Assembly (NCBI GenBank): GCA_963556695.1 | Contig: CAUWAG010000012.1 | Coordinates: forward strand, 2,666,001-2,730,000 | DNA length: 64,000 bases | Reading direction: 5' to 3' | Source: Anthostomella pinea | Lineage: Eukaryota; Ascomycota; Sordariomycetes; Xylariales; Xylariaceae | In this document: piece by piece, positions 47,236 through 58,424 of the stretch | Layout: each line of letters starts with the position of its first letter | Numbering within the stretch: position 1 is the first letter of the stretch | Position numbers and translations under genes: made by a program | The notes under the pieces: model-generated | The model's input: the letters and a program-made list of their open reading frames with translations, nothing else | Told to the model about the DNA's origin: nothing | Databases searched by the model: none

Positions 47236-48464
47236 TTCATATGTCACGTTCGAAGCCTCAACCGAATGAGCGCAGGCGAAAGGAAGATCGAGAGAGCTCC
47301 TCATTAGAGGAAGCAACAGAGCCTTAACAGCATCCCATTTCCTATTCAGAGACGATTGGAGCCTGCTGGAGATCAGGAGCCCCTCTGGGCAGTTGGATTT
47401 TGCCAGGGTTAACGAGCTCACCGCCTGCCTCGTTGAGTGATGGCATCACTCGCGAGATATGATTTTCATTGCGTTTTCGAGATTTTCAGAGCTCGACAGG
47501 TGGTCTAAGAGACCAACAGGGTGAAGGAGGTATCGTTACAGTACGGAGGAACGGCAGCAGGAATATTGCCACGGCGGCGAGGTGACCGCCTACCTGTTGG
47601 AGGAGTGTATTACTCGTTAGAACAGGATTTTCTTCGCGTTTTCGAGCGTTTCTAAGCTCAGGGAATGCTTCCAGGACCACATACAACCTCCAGACTAAGC
47701 TGCATAAGGGCGTGTGAGCAGAATCTACCTTTATATGTAAGCAGTATATGGTGGGCAGCACGGGTGTCGGGGCCATGGGCCACGCCACCTTATAAGTGGG
47801 TTTCTGCTGCCAACGAACAGTAGATAGACCATCCTCAAGACAACAACGCTGTCACGTTCATACTGTACTCATCGGTTCACGGATAATGCCCTCAACTTTG
47901 ATTGAGAAAGTCTCGGTGTTGGAAACAGCAAATCTTGATGCAACGAAGTAGCCTGCTAAATTAGATTCCCTCGAGGTCAGTCAGGGCCTTTTGACATATA
48001 ACCAGCACCGTCCCGCCCTGGGTGCATCTCTCTACATGACTAGCTCTGCGGTTCCGATAAATTTATCATCAAGCCCTGCGTGTGTCATCCCCATCAATAC
48101 CAAGCGTACGTATAGGTCGGGGTTCGAATCCGGGCTGAAGCAAAAGTTGAACGAGGCTTTTCACGTGCACATGTGTACGCCCAGTCAAATAGGGCCGCTC
48201 CCGGAAGTGTCGCGCAAGCTGCATCTCCATGGACACAATTCGCTGGCGCAGCTGTGGTGGTTTGTCAATGTTCATGGACGAACCTTGTGTGTCAAGGGGG
48301 GCTGTGACGGACTTGGATTCCGTCGATACATATACCACCATAGAATACCAGCTGCCATGCTTCAAGAAATCAGTAACCAAATCATCACCCTTTCCCCGGT
48401 GCAGGCGTGAAACCTTCCTATTCCTGGATTCAACGGGTTGAGTTCACAAAAACCAATATATGCT
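47236..48464. other. Intergenic with possible repeat relics
   Basis: No supported gene. Two diverged direct copies of a roughly 60-bp stretch lie near 47440-47500 and 47600-47660, sharing ATTTTC, GCGTTTTCGAG and AAGCTC/GAGCTC. The plus-strand frame 47991-48410 has no motif. Confidence 0.4.
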
Positions 48465-50531
48465 TTACTCGAAACGAACTCGAAGCCCGCGGCTGTCCGG
48501 CTTGGGGGTTCCTACATCGCTGTCGTGGATCGGAACGATGTCAGACTCGTCGCAGTCCAGACTCATCTTATGGCCTCCTGGCCTGAAGAGAATGCTCAAG
48601 ACGATGTACATCCCTGCCCAGGCAAGACGGTGTACTCATGTTAGCATCCCTCGTCGGCGGTGAAATGCCTGGATTGAGACTCACTTGAGGCCCACGCAGT
48701 TCCTGGAGCCCTCACAAAGGGAACAAAGTTCCGGTTTACGCGGGGATCGACATCGCCAATCCAGCGGTCGGGGACAAACTTATAAGGGTCGGGGTAGACT
48801 TCGGGGTCCATATGTAGATGGCAGACTGACATACCCACTGGCGTCTATGGAACAGGTTGTAAGCTATTGCCTCTCTGGCCATGTGGTGGGTGGCGGGAGC
48901 TCACGTTCTTCGGGATCGTCCACTGTTTGTACTGGAGATCCTGGTCGGGGGATATGCGAGGACTACGCCTCATGAAGCGTGCGAGACTATGTTCATAGAG
49001 CTGTCTCAGACACAGATTCAGCATACCATGTGGGATCGGAGCGTACCGTAAACCCTCTTTGATGCATCCAGTCAAGTAAGGAATCTTCTCAAGATCTGTC
49101 CACCGGGGGACTTTCTCAGGATAGCAAGCCATGGCTTCTTTGAGTTCGTCGCGGAGTCGGTCCTGGATGACAGGGTCTTGAAGAACGAAGTACGTTATGA
49201 GAGTCAGAGTAGCGGCGGTCGCAATTGTCCCAGCGGCGAGGAGCGCAAATGCTTCTCTGTTCAAACGCCCCGGCTCTTTCTCGGCCTCTGGCAGATCACT
49301 CAAGAGGAGATGATGGAAGACTGAGGTCTTCTCATGGTACTCATCGCGCTCCCTGCCGCTGGACAAATGGGCCTTGATCTTCTCTGTATGTCCTTCACTG
49401 AGCTGTAGAATCTCGCAGTGAGTATAGATATCAAAAACACTCGGGAGGTGCAAGCAAGACTGACCAGATGAAACATCCTGAAGCCGGCTACGTGTGGATT
49501 GATGGCTTTCAAAAGCGCCACTGGAACCATTGCGGCGATGCTTTGCAGATGGTTAGCATTCGGCATGTAGCAAATTCGGGAGCGGGATTCATTACCTGTT
49601 GATCCAGGGGAAGTTCCTCACGATTGGCACCATGGTCATTATTCCCGTCAAAGAGTTGAACCTAAGCAATGCACATTGAAAGGTCGGCAGCCCTTCCGAA
49701 GTCACAGCAAAATAATCCAGAAGCAACTGACCATTCCGGGCTGAAGTCAGGTTCCTCAAGCAACTCTGGGTTCTCGCCGCACGCGAACTGGCCCGCAAGG
49801 TCTCCCGAGACGCATGAGAAGGCATGGTCGAGGCGTACGACGGCGCCTGTTCCTGCGTAGCTGTGCAGCTTCTCATCCAGACTCCTGGCTTCTGTCTAGA
49901 TCCTTGTCTCTAGACGAGTCACGCTCTGTTTTGAAAAGAAGCCCTCCACGGCTTTCCTCCTCAGCTGGTGCAGCTCATGGGGAACCGTTGTCGAGATTGC
50001 ATCTATGCGGTCTGTTAACTACTGCCTATCATCACCGAAAGCCTCTCGATGGATCTCGGGCATTCGGCCTCTCTTACGGTCCAAGAGCTTGAAAATGAAA
50101 AACTCGCGATCCTGGAAACAGAAGAACCATCAACTCACCCAACATGCCAAGACCAGCGCGATTGCCTGCGATCAGATTTGTCCTGCGTTTTCCCCCCAGA
50201 ACGTACAAGTCATTGTAATATTCCGCGTCTCTGATAGATAGCTCATGTGGATTGACCCGGACAATGGGACCTCGAAAATTGTCAGCCTGGGCTGGGCCGC
50301 AAGTGCTTATGCATGGATTTTACCATGTTTGTCATGAAGTCGCGTCAGAACATCTGGAAAGTTCCCGCTCCTGAGGTCAAACCACCCTTCGTACCAGCCT
50401 GTCGCCGCAGCAATTGTCGAACCCGGGAATTTGGCGAGGGGGGAGAAGTAGAGACGGTAGATGACCACGAGAGTCTGCTAGACGAGGAACACAGCAAAAG
50501 CACCACCTGCGAGGTCACTAATATCGAGCAT
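48465..50531 (-). pseudogene. Cytochrome P450 pseudogene (two TAGs and a heme-loop frameshift)
   Basis: Coding signal with several short introns runs from ATG 50531 (MLDISDLAGGAFAVFLV) to TAA at 48465. P450 parts in order: membrane-anchor end LYFSPLAKFPGSTIAAATGW; PIVRVNPHELSIRDAEYY; HELHQLRRKAVEGFFSKQS; DHAFSCVSGDLAGQFACGE; I-helix region FALLAAGTIATAATLTL; KEGLR (ExxR); SPRISPDQDLQYK; DPYKFVPDRW. Lesions are TAG at 50480-50478 (FLV*QTLVV), TAG at 49898-49896 (LETRI*TEAR), and a one-base deletion near 48709. The deletion turns the heme loop into FVRAPGTAW; one more G would give FVRGSRNCVG. Beyond the last intron the reading (MYIVLSILFRPGG) returns, but no phase-matched splice exists. The enzyme would be ER-bound and act in secondary metabolism; this copy cannot bind heme. 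Confidence 0.88.
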
Positions 50532-50910
50532 GGCTGAAGTCGCTGCCGGCCGGAGACTGAAGTTTCTCGGGATTCTGGTTAGCTGAAGATGCCACAGGTC
50601 GCCAAAAGACGTGGATGAACACACAGAGCTAGTAGTAATGATAGTTTGGAGTTCGAGGAATGACAGCACGCTGTTGGAAGGATGTCGAGGTACACTCCCG
50701 GCTAATACAGTACATACCCGTCCTTATCAAAAAGTTCCATAGGAAAGTTCCAATGGGGTAAAGTTCTACCTATTACTATTGCAGATACACGTGGAACCGC
50801 TAACTATGCATCCCCTGCATCCTGCAGATCCTGCATGAGCTAGGGTGGCTCGACGGAGATAATGCAGTCACTGCAGTCAGAGGATCTGAGATTCGGTCGG
50901 GGGGAAGCTC
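50532..50910. other. Interval between P450 and SDR pseudogenes
   Basis: Short region between divergently placed dead genes; probably their old shared promoter and the lost N-terminal part of the SDR. Repeated CTGCAT/CTGCAG motifs occur at 50815-50875. Confidence 0.4.
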
Positions 50911-51585
50911 ATGGCGGCCCCAGACACCACGCCGGCGACACGAAGAGCGCCCAGGACGCCGAGTTGCGCGCCGTGTTCGACACCAAACTTCTGGGGCATG
51001 GTCGACGTGACCAAGAAGGCCCCTCGGCGTCTTCCGCGATGATAACCCCAAGACCGGCCAGCGGGGCGGCGTCGTCGTCAAGGTGAGCTTCTACCACGCC
51101 GGCAAGTTCGCCATGGAGGGATGGACCGAGTCCGTCGCCAAGGAGGTACTGCCGGCCTGGAACAGTGAGTGGCAGTCCGTCCGACGCATTTAAAAGGAAT
51201 TGCAATCCCCAGCAGCAGACGAAGAAAACCTAACCCATCCTTCTTCCATTCAGTCCACCTGACCAACATCGAACCTGGCGGTGTGAAAACCCACTATGCG
51301 ACGTCTTCCCTCGTGCCCATAGCGAACAGCCACCCGGCGTACAGCGACCCCAGCGCCCCCTCGAAGCAGCTCCTCGGCTACATCCAGAGCGAGCAGGGCC
51401 GCAGCATGTGGGCCGAGCCGAGCCGAGCGCCCTGGCTGCCACCATCTTCAACATCGTGGGCCGTGGCAGCCACATCCCCATCCGTGTCCCGCTGGGAGCC
51501 GACGCCTGGGGGCTTATCTCCAACGAGCTGGAGGAGACGAAGAAGGACATGGAAGAGCTGAAGAAAGTAAGCTTGGGCGCGTGAG
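50911..51585 (+). pseudogene. Short-chain dehydrogenase/reductase pseudogene
   Basis: The readable SDR pieces lie in shifting frames: DTKSAQDAELRAVFDT, GMVDVTKKAL, NPKTGQRGGVVVKV, then the YxxxK active-site stretch SFYHAGKFAMEGWTESVAKE. An intron (GTGAGT...TTCAG at about 51163-51254) leads to HLTNIEPGGVKTHYATSSLV, and the C-terminus ends ELEETKKDMEELKK near TGA 51585. Extra bases near 50987 and 51025 shift the frame, the segment normally carrying the catalytic Ser before YxxxK is missing, and another shift lies near 51420. The N-terminal Rossmann Gly motif is absent. SDRs are NAD(P)-dependent oxidoreductases; this one is dead. Confidence 0.75.
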
Positions 51586-53041
51586 ACAAGAAGCAATGGG
51601 AAACCATTGATTTTCTGGCGAAAAGATTGACTGTGAAGTGGGAAGGGGGGCCGAACTTTTTGCCGACTTGGGTTCTATGGTTAGCATCTGTGTGCTCCCC
51701 GCTGAGGACTGAAGATGAGTGAGGAGGGTGTGAGGATATAGATCGTGAGCTGATGCAGATACTTCTCTTGCGGTTTCCCGATCTTGGTCCATCCCTGATG
51801 AAGTCGGTAACTTATGAGCTGACCATCTACCACGGCCTGTACAGTCATGTCCTGTTACACTGCCAGTAAAATCGAGCGTGTTCTTAGAGATACCTGTAGT
51901 CAGTTTTTCCCAGCTGGACGACGGCGTCCAACCAACTGACAACGGCCAAGGGACACGGTAACTGCCCGAGTTAGCCTTTCAGCCAGCCCAAAATTCAGCC
52001 TCCTAGTTATCACCTTGACAGGTAATCACTTGGACGGCGACGCGTTGAATGTGCTGCGGTCCGACGTGTACGCAGTGGACCAGGAAAGAAGGATTCCAGG
52101 TTGGTGGTGAAGCTGTATAGAAGCCCGGGGCTGAAGAGTAAGTGTTGTGGTCCGAGGACATAGGTGCTCACTGCTTTGTGCGGGTATGAGCACGAGACTG
52201 TTGATTATGAGGTACCAGTCTCGGCTGACTCATGGACGAGAAGATGTTCTACTGCACCATGATGGAAAATTTGGAGGTCAGTACCTACTCGTTGCGAGCT
52301 CGGGTTTTGGAGATGGGGCAAACCGTGAAGGGGGTGGGCGAACAGTTGTAACTAAAAGGAGTGGGCCAAATGGCATCCCCTGATTTCCGCACACGCTAGG
52401 GTGTGGGGTAGGATTACGACGCGCGGTCTCTGCTCAAGACCGGAATCTCTGAAGTTGACTACAAAACTAAGTAAGCATCTTGAGGAACTCTGTGAGGTAG
52501 CTCCCCGGCTTGTATTCCTCTTAGAATGTATAGATATATTACTTACCATCACCACTACTGGTGAGAGACGGTATGAATTGACGGGAAAAGATGCTATAGG
52601 GGCGTCATGAGGTAAGCTAGGTAGGCAATGCCATACATCCACTCCCGACAGTTTCCGACGAGAATGACTAGCAGATTTCATTATGACACGTCAGCGACAT
52701 TTCCTGACGGCCTTACGTATGTTTTTTCAAACCGATTCTGGTCTATCTAACATCAGAAGTGCCTAATTTACCCTCATCCAGGATCTCTACAACAGCCCTG
52801 CCCCGCAAAGGTGACTCGAGCCCAGATCGCAACACGTTGATCGATCAACTTTGAATATCACAGCCGCGTACTTCTCAACAAAGATGCCAGTTGCATGAAA
52901 AGCACATGTTCCAAATCCAGCATACGTCTCAAGCTCCTGCTACGAATGCCCCATCTAAAACAAAGACCAAGGACTACAGAGTCCCAGGCCTGCTGAGTTC
53001 CAACATCCCTGCTCCCCATCCTCGGATATTTCTTCTTTGGC
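51586..53041. other. Gene-free interval
   Basis: I see no supportable gene, RNA or repeat here. Open frames are short and without motifs. Confidence 0.45.
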
Positions 53042-53737
53042 TCATAACTTCCACTTCTGCAGGAGATCGAAGGCCAATTGGCGGATGCCGAATTCATCAC
53101 CTTGAGGAATGTTTGGCAGCACGCTTATCTGTCGCAGAGTGTCGTGGATGCCAGACGCCTTGAGCGTGGACGGCTCGATGTCGCCGAACTTGGGAGTCCG
53201 TGTAGACAACGGGCCATGTGTTTCATCTCCTCGCTTCGAATGCGGCTGTGTAGTGCTGCACGACGGACACAAGTCGATCGGCTCGGCGTACGGTATTTCT
53301 CTCGAGCCGAAGTGTGCGGCCCACACCCCTCGCCAAAACTTGAGCTCTCCGCCTACTTCATGGAATGACTCCTTCAAGTTGAATTTCCTTGCTTCATCGC
53401 GTGCGGATCGAAAGGTACGATGAAGCGCCCAAGCGATTTTTTATATAGAATTTATGTCTCTGGTCCTGATGCCATCGAGGATAACGGCCTTGTACGCCCT
53501 GAGCTTGTTTCCCTCGGGAGTTCTCAAGTTCGCGAAGTTGAAACCGGGAAGTCGGAAGATAACGTCCATAACTTGAGGGGTGGTGGACACTGAATGATCT
53601 CGTGGGTCCAATACGCCGTTAGAGCTTCCGGCTTGCGTATAACCCAAAGTACACGGGGAGACAACGTGTTGATCAGCTCGAGGTGACCTTGTATCTGCCC
53701 GGGGTGGCTTGGATGGAAGGGGGAACTGTAGATCCAT
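53042..53737 (-). pseudogene. Unknown gene split by one in-frame TAA
   Basis: A single frame runs from ATG 53737 (MDLQFPLPSKPPRADTRSPR) to TGA 53042, 232 codons, broken only by TAA at 53443-53441. Before the stop: VMDVIFRLPGFNFANLRTPE and NKLRAYKAVILDGIRTRDIN. After it: KIAWALHRTFRSARDEARKF, FHEVGGELKFWRGVWAAHFG and IDLCPSCSTTQPH. Both sides have matching, coding-like composition. I recognise no domain; a CxxC is present (CPSC). The true start may be further upstream through introns. A CAA-to-TAA change would explain the stop. If no stop were present the protein would be about 231 aa, soluble. Confidence 0.5.
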
Positions 53738-55462
53738 GCTGTCTTGTGTAAGCTAGTAGTGGTAGAGAACGCGTCACTTACTGACGGCGTCGTGCTACAA
53801 GGAAAAAAAAAAGAATAGAAAGAAAAACTCACTTTGGTAGCTCTGCTACGGCGTGAGAGACCTTGTGTATGCAGGATAGGCGGTAGGCATAGAGGTGCCC
53901 TCCTCGCACTGAATGTCGGTAGACGGGTGTGGGGGAAGACGCGGAAGAAGAATGTCGCGAAGATGCGGTTCTTGTATCTGCTGTCAGAAATCACAGGGTG
54001 GTGCGCTGGAAAGGGTCGTGGAAGATGCCGGTGGAAATGCCTGAGGAAAGCGCACAAAACCCGCTGGGCAGTTCTTCAGCGGGTCGTGAAGGAGATGGCC
54101 CCACCTCGGATCTGGCACTTGTCGCTTGTACCCAGATGGTTTTGGATGAACGAGACGTGCCTGAGGTGAACGTTAGAATGGCATGATACAAGAGAGTGTT
54201 TCCGAGGGAAGGGGGGTTTACCGGGTCGAGTGCAATGGTTGCACGATTCAACCAACGCGTATGCAAAAACGGTCGAGCGTGACGGAGTGCCGTCAAGTGT
54301 TAAGAAGGTAGCACACCCAGGTACCAGAGAGAAGCTTGTCAGTTGAACCGGGTGGTCGCAGATGGAAGGTACCTCAGAAACGTGTCTTCAAGTTTGATGA
54401 CACTGCGAAGTATCTGCACGGAAAGCTTGCAGAGAAAGGCCGCAAGGACGGAGTGAATTGATACACGCCCGTTACCAAGAATGACTATCAGGGCTCAGGA
54501 AGGGAATTACCAACCTAGAAGCAGGATTCCTCTTAGGGTGGGGGAGGGAGAGATGATGCACAAGTCCGAGGAAGAAGGGAAAATGTGTGGGTGGGACTTA
54601 AATCCGTCGCGGGCGAACTGAGCGCGAGACTGGTATCTGTCGTTGCCCGGTCAGTGTACCTCCTTCTCCCCCATACACCCACCGTGACCTCAACTTGTCC
54701 AAAGATTTTTTCATGTGCGGTGTCCCTCCTGGAACTCCTCCTGTTGAATGGCGCGCAAGCCACCGTGGCGTTCAGGGAGGTGGCCGTGCACTGAACACGC
54801 CCAATAGGGCATTTTGGGGCCACCTAGCCCGCAACAGATCCTTCCAGTTAGGTACACACACATACATGGACAAAGGTATCACTGAATACACGTCTATCCA
54901 CCATATGAACCACCTTACTCACTATTTAATACCATCTAGCACTTGAGCACTTCCTGCTATCAACCTCCAGAGGCACAGCAAGCCTACCAACTTGCCTGTT
55001 CACGAAAGTAGAGAGCTTACGCATGTTGCTCGGACGAGGCACACTGGGTCTATGATACCGGCACATTTTGTGCTCATGGGCAACGATGTCACCGGGAGTT
55101 CAAATTCAGGCATCTCTTTGGCAATTGTAGGTAGAACAGGCGCTGTTCCGCTTCACGACTGACCTTCAGCTCAGGTCATGACATCCTGGTCACTTGCTTC
55201 GCAGCTGTATACAGCCACAGTGACATTAGAGCTGGTTAGGGTAAGGACCATTATGTCAAGATGTTGTGGCCTTCAGAATGGATAGCGTTGGGACTATTCT
55301 AGAAACAATTTCTCTGTAATTGTTTACCTAACCCTGAGCGCAAGTCCATACAACCCTTGTCTCCGACTGTTCAGACCTTCGTCAGCACACTGATTACCTG
55401 ACACATGCCTGTACCAACGACCTGCCCTGTGTCAAAACAGCCTTGAGGTCGGTCGTCTAGCG
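53738..55462. other. Gene-free interval
   Basis: About 1.7 kb without a supportable gene. The minus-strand frame 54057-53524 overlaps the unknown gene in another frame and is likely noise. An A-rich run lies at about 53803-53825. Confidence 0.4.
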
Positions 55463-56665
55463 TCATCGTCGTAGTCCGCCTCGGCTTGACTGCGGGTCTT
55501 GTCGGACGGGTGCCCAAAAAGGGTCTGAAGGTTCTGGGTCTGGTTGGACGGGTAAAGGATCACCGAGTTGTACAGCCGACAACTTCGAATGCAGTGGAAT
55601 GGGGTGAGATTCTCCCGGAGCATCGTCTGGTTCTCCCGGAGCATCATCGTCTGAATCTCCCGGAGCATCGTCTGATGAATCTGGTGGTGGACTCAGGGAA
55701 GATTCTTCCGAATCATCGTCTGATGGTGGTGGGGATGCCACCTCTCGCTGTTTTCCCTTGTCGATGGTCGGGATCCGCGGTTCGGAGTCGCTGGTGTCCA
55801 TGTACACGGTGGTGGCGAGCCCTCCTAGTGTTAGTCTTTGCCTCTTGGGTGGGCTGACCGATCCGCTCGTAGTGTCCTCCTGGTCGTAGTGCCCATCCTC
55901 CGAGTCTCTTCCGCGCTTTCCTAACCACACCTTTCGTCTCTCTTCGATCGGATCCCACTGTAGGTTGCTGTGTCAGCGATGGCATCACGCATCGATACTG
56001 GCTATGAACGAGAGCCCAGGTTCCTTGGTCTTGGATGAGTTGGAATCCTCCGTCATTGACAAAGCTCGGATTATGGATGGAGATCATTGTGGTGTGGCCC
56101 GGCAAAAAAAACTAAAAAAACTCACATATGTTTGGCCGTCCGTCATTCGGTTCCATGTATCGATCAACTCTTGTATCATGAAGTTGCCCTTCCTAGTTAT
56201 GACCGACGAGTAGGTTTGCCCGCCGGGATTGGACTCGAGGTACCGTTTTCGGGACATTGCGTAGAAATGAACGATATTTGGGACATGCTTATGAGCATCG
56301 TTTTCGCGGCCCTCGGGCCCGATACGTTCCCACCAGACTTCCTATTTCGCAAATAGTGAAATTAGTAAGAGTAACGACGAGTCAGTGAAGGTCCGTATAC
56401 TAACCTGCCAGAACATGTCCGAACGTAGGCACCCGACCCCCCGCAGCTTAAAAAGCTGAATGCAACTGTGAAACAGGTAGTAAATACCAGCCCGGATCTC
56501 TAATGGTGTAGCTGTGATAATGGACCGTTGGCTGCGCCTGAGGAGGATGACGTTCTATGCACTGATCGGGACCTCAGACCGCAAGAGTCTATGATTGTAC
56601 AAAATGAGTGGGATTGTCATCAGTGGAAGATAGTCCTTCGGCTCCAATCGAGGTTCTTGGGCCAT
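55463..56665 (-). pseudogene. Unknown gene with one in-frame TAG, otherwise intact
   Basis: Three exons join in phase 0: 56665-56405, 56341-56126, 55957-55463 (324 codons with the stop). The start is MAQEPRLEPKDYLPLMTIPL. TAG at codon 37 (56557-56555) sits between EVPISA and NVILLRRSQRS. Then come IRAGIYYLFHSCIQLFKLRG, RSDMFWQ|EVWWERIGPEG, GNFMIQELIDTWNRMTDGQT, and a disordered acidic C-terminal half with SDDAPG-type repeats (55612-55700) and a basic KRQRL stretch. Both introns are GT-AG and all joins are clean, so the single stop is the only defect. A CAG-to-TAG change would explain it. A 25-nt spliced gap over the stop is too short for an intron. Function unknown. Confidence 0.55.
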
Positions 56666-58424
56666 CGTTGATGTTCGTCTACAAGCGAGTAGACATCCGA
56701 TTGAGTATAATGGTTGTCAATGTTTGGGGTGGCGAAAGAGAGGAAGCGAAGCTGATGTCACCTAATAGTTATCCAACTGTAGGCGAGCTGCTCTTGCTTG
56801 AGCACCGATGGATCTCACCTTCCCCGGCATCGTGGGGCCACCCCCGCCCGAAAGCGCACCTGGGTGAGTTGCCTCGGCACAAAGGAAGCGACCTTTTCAG
56901 AATGGCGGCTTCTTAAACTTCATTTTAATGACGTCTACACGTCGAGATGTTCTAGGTTGACTTGCCCGCCAGACATTCACCACTACTGTACGATACAGTC
57001 ACCCCCCATAAGTGTCCGTCCAACATCCCTCTGTCTAGTCGAGGATACCAATGCTGTGTTCATACTAATTGAATAAGCACACTGGAATAAGGGGCGCTAA
57101 TTCAAAAATGCATCTTTGATACTTATTGCAGAGTGCTGATCCCATTCCAATAAATATATCTCTCGCTTGCTGAACAAGGGATGTACGGAGTCTTCTGACA
57201 GTTCAGTGTTCCAATGTAGGTAAACACGCTTGAGCTCAACCCATGCTGGCACGCTGGCAGAAAATCGACACATTCTTGAGTATAGGTAGGTACTTACCTA
57301 TATGAACAGATACAGAGAAAGAAGGTGTCAGACTGCCAGAGCTGATGTGATGTAGATCAGGTCGTACTTTTCAGGCTGGGTAGCCAAGGTGATGGGTAAA
57401 TTACCCGTGCTGTAGATGCGCGCCGCACAAGGCAATTCTTATGGCAAATTCTTGGTGAACTCATGTATGACTGAACCTATGTCCTCGTGCCATCACCAAT
57501 AGCCAGCAAAGAGGCTGGTGGACTTCTACCCACGATGCCGTGAGTGTATCGCCACGGCGCCCGCGGCAGGAGCCTGTATTACTCGTGTGCGGGGCCGTCG
57601 TCTGTCGCCGTAGATTCGTCGACAATCCACCTGCATGTATATGGAACCAAGTCTACATACCCAGAGCGAGCAGAACTCACAAGGGAGACCGTTGGTGCTG
57701 ACACATTGCTGTTGACCGTTCCCTTACGCACCGCCCCCTGGTCGGTATAATCGAAGACGGACACACTGAGGTTAGCCATGAAATCAGGCAACGCCTACGC
57801 CTCAACATGCAGTGGCTCAACGGACACACCCGCCCAGACCTAGTGGATCAAGTGAGACCTCGTTCGACAAGCCACATTTTCATAAAATCAAATGTCACAC
57901 TGGTCCTCTTCGAGATAACTACAGAGACGTTCTGGGGTGTCGCTCTCAGCCGAGCCTAGGTCGACACGAGTGATGTATTGAGCTTCATCTACTATCTTCA
58001 CGCCCTAGACATACCACACCTGACAGAGTGGACTCACATACATGCCCGACTTTCATCACTCGCATACCCACGTGTACGGGAGACGCACCCCACCGTCAAA
58101 CGCCATTTCGATGGGTTCAAAAGCTGTAACCACGTCCGATCACCCACAGTAATCGGGGACATGCCTTTGCAGTAGCTGAAGAAGTCGAAGACTGCTGGTA
58201 ATTGACTCTCGCGCTTGGATGTTTGATCTGTTGCACATTAGTACGAACTTCATCAACAAGAAGTGTGACATGTAAATCTTGAATTGCTGATCAGATTGTG
58301 GTTTATCGATCAAAGTAGAACTCAGTCCCGTCTTGAAACATATTTGGGTGACATATATCATCATAACAGCTGTATCCAGGGGCATGCCGGTGCGAAGAGA
58401 AAACACTTACATTTCATGGGGTGA
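56666..58424. other. Gene-free interval downstream of SKI3
   Basis: About 1.75 kb, with SKI3 ending at its right edge. I see no supportable gene, RNA or repeat. Confidence 0.45.

Noticed and set aside
47595..47819. Possible solo LTR starting TGTTGG and ending AACA
   Set aside because: Flanking 5-bp sequences differ and there is no second copy in the window.
48111..48140. GGGGTTCGAATCCGGG resembles a tRNA T-arm
   Set aside because: The stem does not pair over 5 bp and no D-arm, anticodon arm or acceptor partner is found upstream.
55958..56125. Coding-like stretch GFQLIQDQGTWALVHSQ between exons of the 56-kb gene
   Set aside because: Including it breaks phase; skipping it as one intron joins exons in phase 0.
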